This document shows, piece after piece, positions 53,688 through 61,347 of a stretch of DNA of 64,000 bases (the first letter of the stretch is position 1; each line of letters begins with the position of its first letter). The notes beneath the pieces are model-generated. The model was not told where the DNA came from. It worked only from the letters and a program-made list of their open reading frames with translations, and ran no database searches. This stretch comes from CAJQLB01 sp041392065 (GTDB lineage: Bacteria; Bacteroidota; Bacteroidia; Flavobacteriales; Flavobacteriaceae). The stretch is from positions 186,001 through 250,000 of the forward strand of contig JAWKMU010000002.1 in assembly GCA_041392065.1 (NCBI GenBank), in the 5' to 3' direction. A program made the position numbers and the translations under genes.

Positions 53688-54457
53688 ATGAGACCAATTC
53701 CTAAGGCTATTGAAACTAAGATTAGGAATATAGCTACAAACTTTTGAATAAATTTTAGTGTTACTTTTTTAAGGAGTTTATGTCCAAAAAAGGCTCCAAT
53801 AATAGCAGCCAAGGTTGCACCTACTATAAGCGGAACATTTTTATATAAACCAGATTCTAACATTCTAGAAGAGTACATTGAAATTCTAGTAAAATCTACC
53901 AAACAAGAAATCACAACAGCTGTACCAATAAAAGCTTCTTTAGTAAGTCCAGCTTTTATTAAAAATGCAGTTCTTAGAGCTCCTTGATGCCCTGAAAGTC
54001 CACCAAAAAAACCACTTAAGAATCCACCAAAAGGCAATTGTTTTTTGTTGAATTGCAACTTATCAAAAAAAGGTAATAACTCAATTACAGAAAAAACAAT
54101 GAGTAAAACAGCAATAATTAATTTTACAGGTGTTATTTCAAATAGTTTATTTCCAATATAATAGGAATAAAGAGATGGTAAATCTGTAATATTTAAAAGA
54201 ATCCATGCGCCTAAAAACGCAGCGATTATGGCTGGAAATCCAAATCTGATGAGTATACTTTTATTGGCTTTGTTTCCAACCAAAAAGAGTTTGAAAATAT
54301 TGTTAAAAAAATGAACCACTCCAGTTAAAGCAATAGCTAGTTCTATTGGAAAGAAAAGAGCGAAAACAGGCATTAACATAGTACCTAATCCAAACCCTGA
54401 AAAGAAGGTTAGAATAGAAGTTAAGAAGGCGACTAGGCAAATGATAAAGTAATCCAT
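53684..54457 (-). CDS. TauE/SafE family sulfite-type exporter
   Basis: A 257-aa integral membrane protein with about eight TM helices in two TauE/SafE repeats. The family-typical FFSGFGLGTMLMPVFALFFP and GGFLSGFFGGLSGHQGALRT are both present (each given in part). Such proteins move sulfite, sulfoacetate or other organic anions; the substrate is unknown. It lies 53 bp downstream of the defence-like operon on the same strand but has no obvious tie to it. Confidence 0.87.
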   Translation of the reverse strand: MDYFIICLVAFLTSILTFFSGFGLGTMLMPVFALFFPIELAIALTGVVHFFNNIFKLFLVGNKANKSILIRFGFPAIIAAFLGAWILLNITDLPSLYSYYIGNKLFEITPVKLIIAVLLIVFSVIELLPFFDKLQFNKKQLPFGGFLSGFFGGLSGHQGALRTAFLIKAGLTKEAFIGTAVVISCLVDFTRISMYSSRMLESGLYKNVPLIVGATLAAIIGAFFGHKLLKKVTLKFIQKFVAIFLILVSIALGIGLI

Positions 54458-54510
54458 TAAAATGATTATTCTATGTTAGAATAAAACGGTTTATTGTTCT
54501 TTAAGCCTTA

Positions 54511-55200
54511 TTAATAATACTTGATTTTAATATTAAAGTTAGTTGTATTTGGATCCTTGTAAACTTCTGTAACAAAGGCTTTTGTTTTATTACGCCAACC
54601 TTGTTCATTTGCTCCAGACATACTTTTATATTTATAAGTTTTTCTGTTGTAAGTTGTTTTGAGTTTTACAATATCGCCAACACGAGGCTCTAAATCTATT
54701 AAAGTAGAAGCTTCACCTTCAAAGTATTGTCTGTAAATAATTTCGATTATATCTCTGTTTTCATAATTTCCAATATTGTCTTTTGAACCAACAAAAAGCC
54801 ATCCTTCAAAACCAACAGTTTCTGAGGATTTTAATTTTTCTATTGCTGAAGGTATGTAAGCTTCTTTGTCAATTCCCCAATCATTGGTTAAGTAGGCAAT
54901 ATAACCTTCGTTAGAATTTTCAGATTCAATATAACTCCAATACTCTTCAGGACGTAAGCTGTTTTTTAAATCTTCATAAGTTTTCTCTAACTCTGCATAG
55001 GTACTATCAAGTTTTTTATAAGTTTCAGAATTTTTAATAGTTAACTCATCAATTTGAGCATCTTTTATGTCCATTTGTTTTCTTGTTGTGCTAGCATAAA
55101 CTAAAAACCCAGCAAGCATGGCGACTATAATATAATAAGCCCAACGATTGGTCTTATCTTTTTTTTCAATCTCTTTTATTTTATCATCAATGCGTTTCAT
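54511..55200 (-). CDS. Membrane coiled-coil protein of the TIR-caspase operon, unknown function
   Basis: A 229-aa protein: basic N-terminus, one TM helix (about 20-37), a coiled coil (about 40-82), then a globular part. Residues 88-121 follow a W..I..S...GY.AYL......Y...A...L pattern (YWSYIESENSNEGYIAYL is its core), which I associate with short repeats found in bacterial caspase-containing proteins. A beta-rich end with GWLFVGSKDN and VGDIVKLKT resembles an SH3-like fold. It is the last gene of the operon, 5 bp after the TIR gene. No function is known; a sensor or adaptor role is a guess. Confidence 0.65.
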   Translation of the reverse strand: MKRIDDKIKEIEKKDKTNRWAYYIIVAMLAGFLVYASTTRKQMDIKDAQIDELTIKNSETYKKLDSTYAELEKTYEDLKNSLRPEEYWSYIESENSNEGYIAYLTNDWGIDKEAYIPSAIEKLKSSETVGFEGWLFVGSKDNIGNYENRDIIEIIYRQYFEGEASTLIDLEPRVGDIVKLKTTYNRKTYKYKSMSGANEQGWRNKTKAFVTEVYKDPNTTNFNIKIKYY

Positions 55201-55205
55201 TCGCT

Positions 55206-56069
55206 TTAAATTTTTATATAATTATAAAATTCAGAATTAAATTTATCTATTTCATCATCTGTTAACTTATTCATTACACGAGTTAAACGCTCACGCTTAA
55301 GTTTTAATAGCTCCATTAAATCAATGTATCGCTCACGTTTTTTTATAACACCGAAAGGATTAATTGAAAGTAAATTAAGAGCTATACAACCTGAAGCAGC
55401 GACCCAAAATGGGACAGTAATTAAATTAGTAAAACCTAATATTAAAAAGATAACAATGCTTACTACAGCAACTATTATAATCATTTGCCAGCTTTTTTTA
55501 ATGCCTTTTTTGTGCATATTTGTAGCTCTATCAATTTCTACTTCAGAAACTAAAAGGTCTTCAGCATCTATTTCTTTTTTAATTTCTTGGTCTGAATGGT
55601 CTTCTTTTACAATTTGAACAATTTTTTGTGGAGCTTCAGAAATACCAATTAGTGACAGTATTTTCTTTAAATTCTCTGATGCTTTCTGTTGAAGACCAAG
55701 AAAGTTTAAAATGTCATGAATAGCTTTATCAGGATTATTAGTTAAGTCTGCATATTGCCTTCTTTGTAATCGCATAGGAAGCTCACATTCTTTAATTAGA
55801 ATAGGTACTAATTTCTTTTTAGAGTTGATAGCAATGTTAACTTCATCTTTAACGTTTCTGGACTCTACGGAAGTTGGCGACAGAATAATCATAAAAGTTT
55901 CAGACTTTTCTAAGGCTTGCTCAATAGCATCGTCCCAATCTTCACCAAGACCAATACCCAATTGATCTATCCATACATTTACACCTAAATTTTGTAGCTC
56001 TTTAACTAGACCTAAAGCGAATGGTCTATCTTTACTTGAGTAACTAACGAAAATAGTTTCTGCACTCAT
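55206..56069 (-). CDS. TIR-domain protein with C-terminal membrane anchor
   Basis: A 287-aa protein. The N-terminal TIR domain (about 4-125) has strand motif IFVSYSSKDRPFA, DQLGIGLGEDWDDAIEQAL, and the catalytic-glutamate position SRNVKDEVNIA (Glu76), so NAD-cleaving activity is plausible. A linker (about 128-190) follows, then two hydrophobic helices (about 194-214 and 218-236) and a basic C-terminal tail (KKRERYIDLMELLKLKRERL). In bacterial immunity, TIR domains degrade NAD or make cyclic ADP-ribose-type signals. It lies 54 bp after the 74-aa gene without a recognisable promoter. Confidence 0.85.
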   Translation of the reverse strand: MSAETIFVSYSSKDRPFALGLVKELQNLGVNVWIDQLGIGLGEDWDDAIEQALEKSETFMIILSPTSVESRNVKDEVNIAINSKKKLVPILIKECELPMRLQRRQYADLTNNPDKAIHDILNFLGLQQKASENLKKILSLIGISEAPQKIVQIVKEDHSDQEIKKEIDAEDLLVSEVEIDRATNMHKKGIKKSWQMIIIVAVVSIVIFLILGFTNLITVPFWVAASGCIALNLLSINPFGVIKKRERYIDLMELLKLKRERLTRVMNKLTDDEIDKFNSEFYNYIKI

Positions 56070-56123
56070 GATATACTAGTTTTTAGTTTGTTAGGATTAA
56101 TTAAGGGATTGTTAATATAGTAA

Positions 56124-56348
56124 TTATTTTAATAGATTGTATGTTTTGTTAAATATCGCTTGGTCGCAAGGATACATTTCTCCATGAATACCAACCATGA
56201 GCCAATCCCCTTTTTTGCCTTTCATTTTGCCTTCAAGTGTTTCAACTAAAAAGGGTTCATTAATTTGAATACATTTAATAGCTATAGGTTTTTTAATTGC
56301 TTGCACAAACTCTAAATCTGGAATATTATGTTGCTTAAAGGTTAGCAT
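56124..56348 (-). CDS. 74-aa protein with a phage-type GDW...GExYPC domain
   Basis: Small soluble protein of 74 aa. The core KPIAIKCIQINEPFLVETLEG, then GDWLMVGIHGEMYPCDQAIF and NKTY, matches a short domain that I know mostly from uncharacterised phage and prophage proteins (pattern: KPV-x-EA-x-Q...GDW-x3-G-x2-GE-x-YPC...TY). I know no biochemical function for it. It starts 1 bp after the stop of the caspase gene, so it is translationally coupled. In this setting it could be an antitoxin-like partner or a ligand-binding adaptor; both ideas are guesses. Confidence 0.65.
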   Translation of the reverse strand: MLTFKQHNIPDLEFVQAIKKPIAIKCIQINEPFLVETLEGKMKGKKGDWLMVGIHGEMYPCDQAIFNKTYNLLK

Positions 56349-56349
56349 A

Positions 56350-58608
56350 TTAACTTAGTAAGCGAGCTTTTAAAAATTGAGTAAACTCGTCATCTTCTTT
56401 ATTGGTTAAAGCAACATATCCAGCATAAGCATTTGTGTGCATTGATATTTTTTCTCTAATGCCAATACCTTCAGAAGCTTTTAAGTAAAACTCTTTTGCT
56501 GTATCCAAATTCCCTAAATACATATTAGCTTCAGCAATTGTAGCATCCTTCCAAGAATCATCACATTTATTAGCAGCTTCTAACGCTTGATTTGCATATT
56601 TTTTCATTTCAGATCTTCCAGTTTCGGGATCTGTCACAATGCTTAAAAAAGCCAGGTTAATAGCATGGTAATAGATTTGAGAATTCACTTCATTTTCAAC
56701 TGAAACTTTAAGGGCTTTACTGTAATATTCACGAGATAACTGACTTGATTTGTAAGAGTAGGTTTTTAAGTAATCACGCTTATGTCTTCCACCAATAATT
56801 CCCATTAAATCTGTATTGTTTTGAGCCATAGGATGAGTGTTTAAAATCTCATACACTTCGTCTTTACGCTCAAGTCCTTCTAAAGCAAAAATAAGCTGAG
56901 TTAAACCACGTTTGTCTAAATCATCTTTTCGTGGTAATAATTCTTTAACAACTGCATCGTATTTTCCTAACGTTAAATTAATTTCTTCTTTATTAGTGTA
57001 TTGATTAAAGAACTTACTTCCTGTTAAAGTACTTAAAACTAAGGAATAAGCGTCATCTTTTTCATCCTTAGGTTTTACTATTTGTAAATGTTTACCATCA
57101 ACAATTTCGCAGTATTCTTTATCAAAGGGCTTATGGCAAGAATCAATTGAAACATATTCATCTTCAGATGAGGCTGCAACCTTAAGTTTAAAAGGGTAGT
57201 TGTTATTAAAAGTGTCTTCCCATTCTTTACGTAAAGACTTTATGTAAGAACCTTCGCTGCTTAACTCACTATATTTTTTGTTCCATTGCTTGTCTAATAC
57301 TTCTGGAGGAATCCCATTACTAGGAGTACTAAACATGATAAGATGAGAAATTCTATTTCTGTTGTCTTGATCTAATTCTAGGATAGCTTTTTGTGCTACA
57401 AGACCTCCAAGACTATGAGCAACAATAGCAATACGATCATAGTCTTTAAATTTATAAGTTATAGAAGTTTTTAAAAACACAGCTATTTTATCTACATCCA
57501 AAATAGCTCCCCAAATATCTTTTCCAAGCTTGGGTTGTGCAACTGGAGAATATCCTAAAGGTTTCATAGCCCAACCATCAAAATTTGAGTCTGCTTGCAG
57601 CATGATTGGGATTTTACCAAAGGTGTCTTTAGACTCACCTGAAAAGCCATGAATAAACAATAAAAGGTTATTCCCTTTAGATCGTTCCCAAGGTTCGATC
57701 ATTTCTTTTTGATTAACTTCAGGTTCTACTTTAGGTATTGCGCTGAATTTTTTAGTAGAAATTCTTGGTTTTAATTCTTCAGGAATGTAGCAAATCACAA
57801 AATCCGAACTCATTTGCAAATTTGCATAAGGCATTTGCATTTTTTCTCTAATAATCTGTTCGCCTCCTTTTGCAATATTTTCATTATCAATTTGTTTAAG
57901 TTCAAGAAATCTTTGTGGAGTTCTTTCAAAAACATAGTTAGCAGTTTCTACAGTTCTAACATATTCATCAACCAAAAAATGTTTTTTCTTTAAATGTTCA
58001 GCTTTAAAAGCTTCGATAAGGGTTTGTGTAAAAATACTACAGGTTCCTCTTGCCCAAGAGCGTTCATCAACCTGGGACGAAGCCATAATTACCATGCCTT
58101 GCTCATCATCAATTTCTTGAGCTAAGCCTTCTAATGAAGATGATTTTTTTATTTGTGTATGGTTAGCAACAGCTTGGGAAATGATTTCATCTTTATTGTT
58201 ATCAAAAAAACCACCTGAGTGACAACAATCAAATAAAATGAACATTCTTTTTGATTTCATCGAACTCAACTTTTCTCTTAAATCTTTACCAAAAACTAAG
58301 TTTTCTGATGAAGCTAAATAAGGAAGTAAGTAGGAACGTCCTTCATAGTAACCACCATGACCTGAATAAAAAAGAAGGAATGATGAGTTTTCTCCTATTT
58401 TATCAATATAATTATCCAAAGCTCCAATTATATTTTCAGTAGTAGCATCTTTGTCTAATAGTAAAGTAATGTTTTCTTTTTTATAGCCACACAATGCTTC
58501 ATCAGAGAGCACATCATAAAAAGCTTTTGCATCTTTTAAAAAGATGTCTGTTTTTTGCTCATTGTCTACACCAATAACCAAAGCATAAGCATTATCAAGA
58601 GTTCTCAT
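56350..58608 (-). CDS. Caspase-like peptidase fused to alpha/beta hydrolase and TPR-S sensor domain
   Basis: A 752-aa fusion. Residues 1-245 are a C14 caspase/metacaspase domain with the catalytic dyad His84 (FYSGHGG) and Cys129 (FDCCHSGG). Residues about 300-520 are an alpha/beta hydrolase: oxyanion motif FIHGFSG (318-324), nucleophile elbow AHSLGG (Ser399) and a late His507 (GKHLQI). Residues about 545-750 form a helical TPR-S/TRAFs-binding domain (DUF4071) with the GGRHKR motif (606-611), a type predicted to sense nucleotide signals in bacterial conflict systems. All active-site residues are present. It is 3 bp after the small repeat-bearing membrane protein gene. Confidence 0.88.
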   Translation of the reverse strand: MRTLDNAYALVIGVDNEQKTDIFLKDAKAFYDVLSDEALCGYKKENITLLLDKDATTENIIGALDNYIDKIGENSSFLLFYSGHGGYYEGRSYLLPYLASSENLVFGKDLREKLSSMKSKRMFILFDCCHSGGFFDNNKDEIISQAVANHTQIKKSSSLEGLAQEIDDEQGMVIMASSQVDERSWARGTCSIFTQTLIEAFKAEHLKKKHFLVDEYVRTVETANYVFERTPQRFLELKQIDNENIAKGGEQIIREKMQMPYANLQMSSDFVICYIPEELKPRISTKKFSAIPKVEPEVNQKEMIEPWERSKGNNLLLFIHGFSGESKDTFGKIPIMLQADSNFDGWAMKPLGYSPVAQPKLGKDIWGAILDVDKIAVFLKTSITYKFKDYDRIAIVAHSLGGLVAQKAILELDQDNRNRISHLIMFSTPSNGIPPEVLDKQWNKKYSELSSEGSYIKSLRKEWEDTFNNNYPFKLKVAASSEDEYVSIDSCHKPFDKEYCEIVDGKHLQIVKPKDEKDDAYSLVLSTLTGSKFFNQYTNKEEINLTLGKYDAVVKELLPRKDDLDKRGLTQLIFALEGLERKDEVYEILNTHPMAQNNTDLMGIIGGRHKRDYLKTYSYKSSQLSREYYSKALKVSVENEVNSQIYYHAINLAFLSIVTDPETGRSEMKKYANQALEAANKCDDSWKDATIAEANMYLGNLDTAKEFYLKASEGIGIREKISMHTNAYAGYVALTNKEDDEFTQFLKARLLS

Positions 58609-58611
58609 TAT

Positions 58612-59226
58612 CTAAATAGATATATTAGTGAACAATTTTTTCATTTGCGAAACTTGATCGTAGGTAATTTTTGGTGAATTAAGCCCAATATTATTAAGTT
58701 CTATTAGTGTTTTTAATTGGCGAGCAGTTTGATTATTAATGATGTTATTGTCATCTAAATCATTTGTTAATGCAAAATTTGATGACCCATTTGAAGAGAT
58801 ACCATTTTGGTTTGCAATGGATTTTAATTTAGTATTAATTAGGTCTTGAAGTTCAAGTAATTCCTGATAAGGAGTTTCTGCATGACTCTTTTTTGGTGTT
58901 ATTTTAGAATCTTTAGGAATGATGCCAGCTCCATCTTTTGGGATAATACCACCTCCATCTTTCGATACAATTCCTGATGTGCCAATTCCAATAAGTTTTG
59001 TGGCTTCTTGTAACTTATCTTCAATAAAATTCATTTCAAGGCCTTGAGCTCCAGCCTTTATTGACCCAAGACTACTGATAAGTTTACTGAAATGTTTCCT
59101 AAATAAAAGTAAACCTCCAAAAACGGTTAATGGCCAAATAATAACTTCTAATAAATTAATAATTTGCTCAAAAGCACCTGGTTTTGTTGCAGCCTCTGTA
59201 GCTGCTTCTTGTAAAAGAATCATCAT
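58612..59226 (-). CDS. Single-TM protein carrying a DGAGIIPK repeat module
   Basis: A 204-aa protein of no named family. Layout: a short N-terminus, one TM helix (about 25-42), the LFRKHFSKLISSLGSIKAG segment common next to such helices in bacterial conflict proteins, a helix (66-80), then a repeat module at residues 82-113: GTSGIVSK, DGGGIIPK, DGAGIIPK, DSKITPKK. A C-terminal helical part (117-204) follows. The module is the same as the repeat of the divergent 89-aa protein. It overlaps the upstream TPR gene by 4 bp (ATGA) and precedes the caspase gene by 3 bp. The role is unknown; it may be substrate, scaffold or membrane effector. Confidence 0.75.
   Translation of the reverse strand: MMILLQEAATEAATKPGAFEQIINLLEVIIWPLTVFGGLLLFRKHFSKLISSLGSIKAGAQGLEMNFIEDKLQEATKLIGIGTSGIVSKDGGGIIPKDGAGIIPKDSKITPKKSHAETPYQELLELQDLINTKLKSIANQNGISSNGSSNFALTNDLDDNNIINNQTARQLKTLIELNNIGLNSPKITYDQVSQMKKLFTNISI
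58888..58983 (-). repeat. Four-unit 8-residue repeat module inside the membrane protein
   Basis: Codes for residues 82-113 of the 204-aa protein. There are three 8-residue units plus a shortened last unit (SGIVSK... DGGGIIPK, DGAGIIPK, DSKITPKK). First-unit IVxK and last-unit ITPKK variants match those of the separate repeat protein. Confidence 0.8.
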
Positions 59227-61241
59227 GTTGTTTTATTTTTCCAATAGTTCATAATTCTATTGATAAATTCAGGGCTGTCTTTAATAGTTTTGAAATGTGG
59301 ATCGTGTTGATAAGTAGAAGGAGTGTAATTCCAACCCTGAACAACCGCTTTTAAAAGAAATTCTAATGCTTTGTCTTTGTCTCCTATAGAATTGTAATAT
59401 TGTGCCCAAGCATAATCTATTTCTCCAAATTGATAGTCTGCTCTTAGGCCATCTAATTTTTCTATTTGTGTTTTAGCAGCTTCAAATTTTCCGTTATTAA
59501 AGTAGCTTATTGCAAGATGGGTAACATACTCAATATTTTGAGAATCCTCTTGTAAAAGGTTTTCAAAAATATTTTGCGCATTTGAGTAATCACCTTTGTA
59601 ATAATAAGCTTTTGCTAAATTTTCTTTACTTGGTGGATTATTATTTCTGGCGATAATTTTATTGAAATATTTGTTAGCTTCTTCGGTTTGATTTGAATTA
59701 ATTAATTGTATTCCAGTAAAAATATAGAGATAGTCCATATCACTTATTGATGCTGTTAGGGCATAATCAGATAAATATTTCTCGAGTTCTAAAAGTTTAC
59801 CTGATTTCACATAAGCACTTATTAAAGGACGTTTTAAATAGCTGTATTCTATAACATTAGTAATTGGAACCAATGTTTTTATTACATTATCATATTTGCC
59901 TAATTCTACATCAGCTAAACCTTTCATATAATACCTAAAACCACATCGTGAACAATTTTCGAGTATCATATCATTCATTGGAATTTCATTATAAATGGCT
60001 TCAATGTCTTCAGGACGATTCACATATTGTAAAGCTAGCGTCATTGTAGACATATTTGTATTCATATCCTTGTACGCTAACTCATACTCTACTCTTTGAG
60101 CACTGTATGCTCTATCATTTTTTCCTTTGATGATAGATTCATGTACAAGTAGTATATTTTTTTGTTGTTTACTTAGCTTAGATTTAACATCTATTAATGC
60201 ACGTAATGAATCGGCAATTTTATAATTACCAATGTTATAATGATAAGTTATTTTATGAATTTTAGGCTCAAAGAAGTTTGGGTCAGCTTCAATAGCTTTA
60301 TCCAAGAGTTCTATATGTAATTGGCCATTGTTTAAATTTGCTAAGGCATTAGTCATATACTCATAAGCTTCATAACTCGGAGGAGTTTCTTCATAATAAG
60401 ATACTGGTTGGTTGTCTTCATTTTTAATATAACCAGACTCATCTTTATTACCTTCAGTTCTTAAATAACCAAGAATATCTTGTTTTAGCTTCTCAGCACA
60501 ATCTAATGGCGACTCAAGTCCGCATCTAATGGTTTCAAAAGAAATTAGAGTTTCATCGTCTAAACCATTCTTGATAGAACCTTGTAGAAGAAGCGTATCT
60601 TTTTCTTTGTAAAAAGCACCTTCAATTCTTTTACCAGGCTTAAAATAATTGTCTAGAATATTATCAAGATCTATAGTTGTGCCAGCCTTAGATTTAATAA
60701 TACTGGTATAATCTTTAACTAATTTTGGAGAAATAACTTGGCCGACTTCTTTTTCGGTAATACCATGACTTATATAACTAGCTGCTATATTGCCAACATT
60801 GTCTAGTTTTTCATCTCCAGTAGTATTTTCAAAATTTAAAACAGCTATTTTATTGTTACTCTGTATTTTTTGTAATGAAAAATTCTCACCAAAATTATTC
60901 TTAATTATTAGAGTAGTTGCTATTCCTGAGAGCAATGCTACAACAAATAAAGAAGAAAAGTACATTTTTTGAAATGCACTTTTATTATAAGGTGTGGTTG
61001 GATCTTCAGTTTGTTGTATTTCGTACTTAAGTAGTCTAAATTTCCAGATATAATAAATGTAAATAGGGAACCCAATTAGAAGTAATATAATAAGATAGGT
61101 AACACTTTTTTTGGGAAGTCCTAGAGGTTCTGTTAAAAGTGCCAAAACTTGTAAAATCACCCAACTAGATACAATATAAATAGAAAGCATTTTAAACACT
61201 TCCTTTTTATGGCATTCTTTCACAAAACCTTTTAGGTTCAT
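59223..61241 (-). CDS. Three-TM TolB/FlgO-like and TPR protein
   Basis: A 672-aa protein with three N-terminal TM helices (about 18-38, 46-66, 93-112) and a TolB/FlgO-like alpha-beta domain (about 131-255; KIAVLNFENTTGDEKLDNVG). A long TPR array follows (about 285-650; LAKAYYYKGDYSNAQNIFE is a clear unit), ending in the DPHFKTIKDSPEF motif. This is the plan of membrane adenylate-cyclase/TPR proteins but without any cyclase or kinase domain. It is first gene of the six-gene operon and may be a sensor or scaffold. Role inferred only from position. Confidence 0.8.
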   Translation of the reverse strand: MNLKGFVKECHKKEVFKMLSIYIVSSWVILQVLALLTEPLGLPKKSVTYLIILLLIGFPIYIYYIWKFRLLKYEIQQTEDPTTPYNKSAFQKMYFSSLFVVALLSGIATTLIIKNNFGENFSLQKIQSNNKIAVLNFENTTGDEKLDNVGNIAASYISHGITEKEVGQVISPKLVKDYTSIIKSKAGTTIDLDNILDNYFKPGKRIEGAFYKEKDTLLLQGSIKNGLDDETLISFETIRCGLESPLDCAEKLKQDILGYLRTEGNKDESGYIKNEDNQPVSYYEETPPSYEAYEYMTNALANLNNGQLHIELLDKAIEADPNFFEPKIHKITYHYNIGNYKIADSLRALIDVKSKLSKQQKNILLVHESIIKGKNDRAYSAQRVEYELAYKDMNTNMSTMTLALQYVNRPEDIEAIYNEIPMNDMILENCSRCGFRYYMKGLADVELGKYDNVIKTLVPITNVIEYSYLKRPLISAYVKSGKLLELEKYLSDYALTASISDMDYLYIFTGIQLINSNQTEEANKYFNKIIARNNNPPSKENLAKAYYYKGDYSNAQNIFENLLQEDSQNIEYVTHLAISYFNNGKFEAAKTQIEKLDGLRADYQFGEIDYAWAQYYNSIGDKDKALEFLLKAVVQGWNYTPSTYQHDPHFKTIKDSPEFINRIMNYWKNKTT

Positions 61242-61279
61242 TTTCAGTTATTTAAAGAAGTAGGTTAATTGGAAAGGAG

Positions 61280-61287
61280 CGAATTTA
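61280..61287 (-). promoter_or_regulatory. Candidate -7 element of the TIR-caspase operon
   Basis: On the minus strand TAAATTCG, 7/8 of TAnnTTTG, 38 bp before the ATG of the first gene. TAACTTTA further upstream is another 7/8 match. Neither has a clear -33. Confidence 0.3.
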
Positions 61288-61306
61288 CTTGCTAAAGTTA
61301 CATTTT

Positions 61307-61323
61307 TTCACTAATATAGTGAA
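61307..61323. promoter_or_regulatory. 17-bp palindrome in the divergent control region, candidate operator
   Basis: TTCACTA, 3 bp, TAGTGAA: perfect 7-bp arms. It is placed between the six-gene operon and the divergent repeat gene, just upstream of the latter's candidate -7 element. No regulator gene is recognised in the locus. Confidence 0.5.
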
Positions 61324-61327
61324 TAAT

Positions 61328-61335
61328 TAACTTTA
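61328..61335 (+). promoter_or_regulatory. Candidate -7 element of the repeat-protein gene
   Basis: TAACTTTA, 7/8 of TAnnTTTG, 12 bp before the ATG. Confidence 0.35.
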
Positions 61336-61347
61336 AAATACTGCGTC

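Noticed and set aside
53684..54457. TauE transporter as part of the TIR-caspase locus
   Set aside because: Same strand and only 53 bp away, but it has no functional tie and is a common housekeeping-type transporter; its membership cannot be supported.
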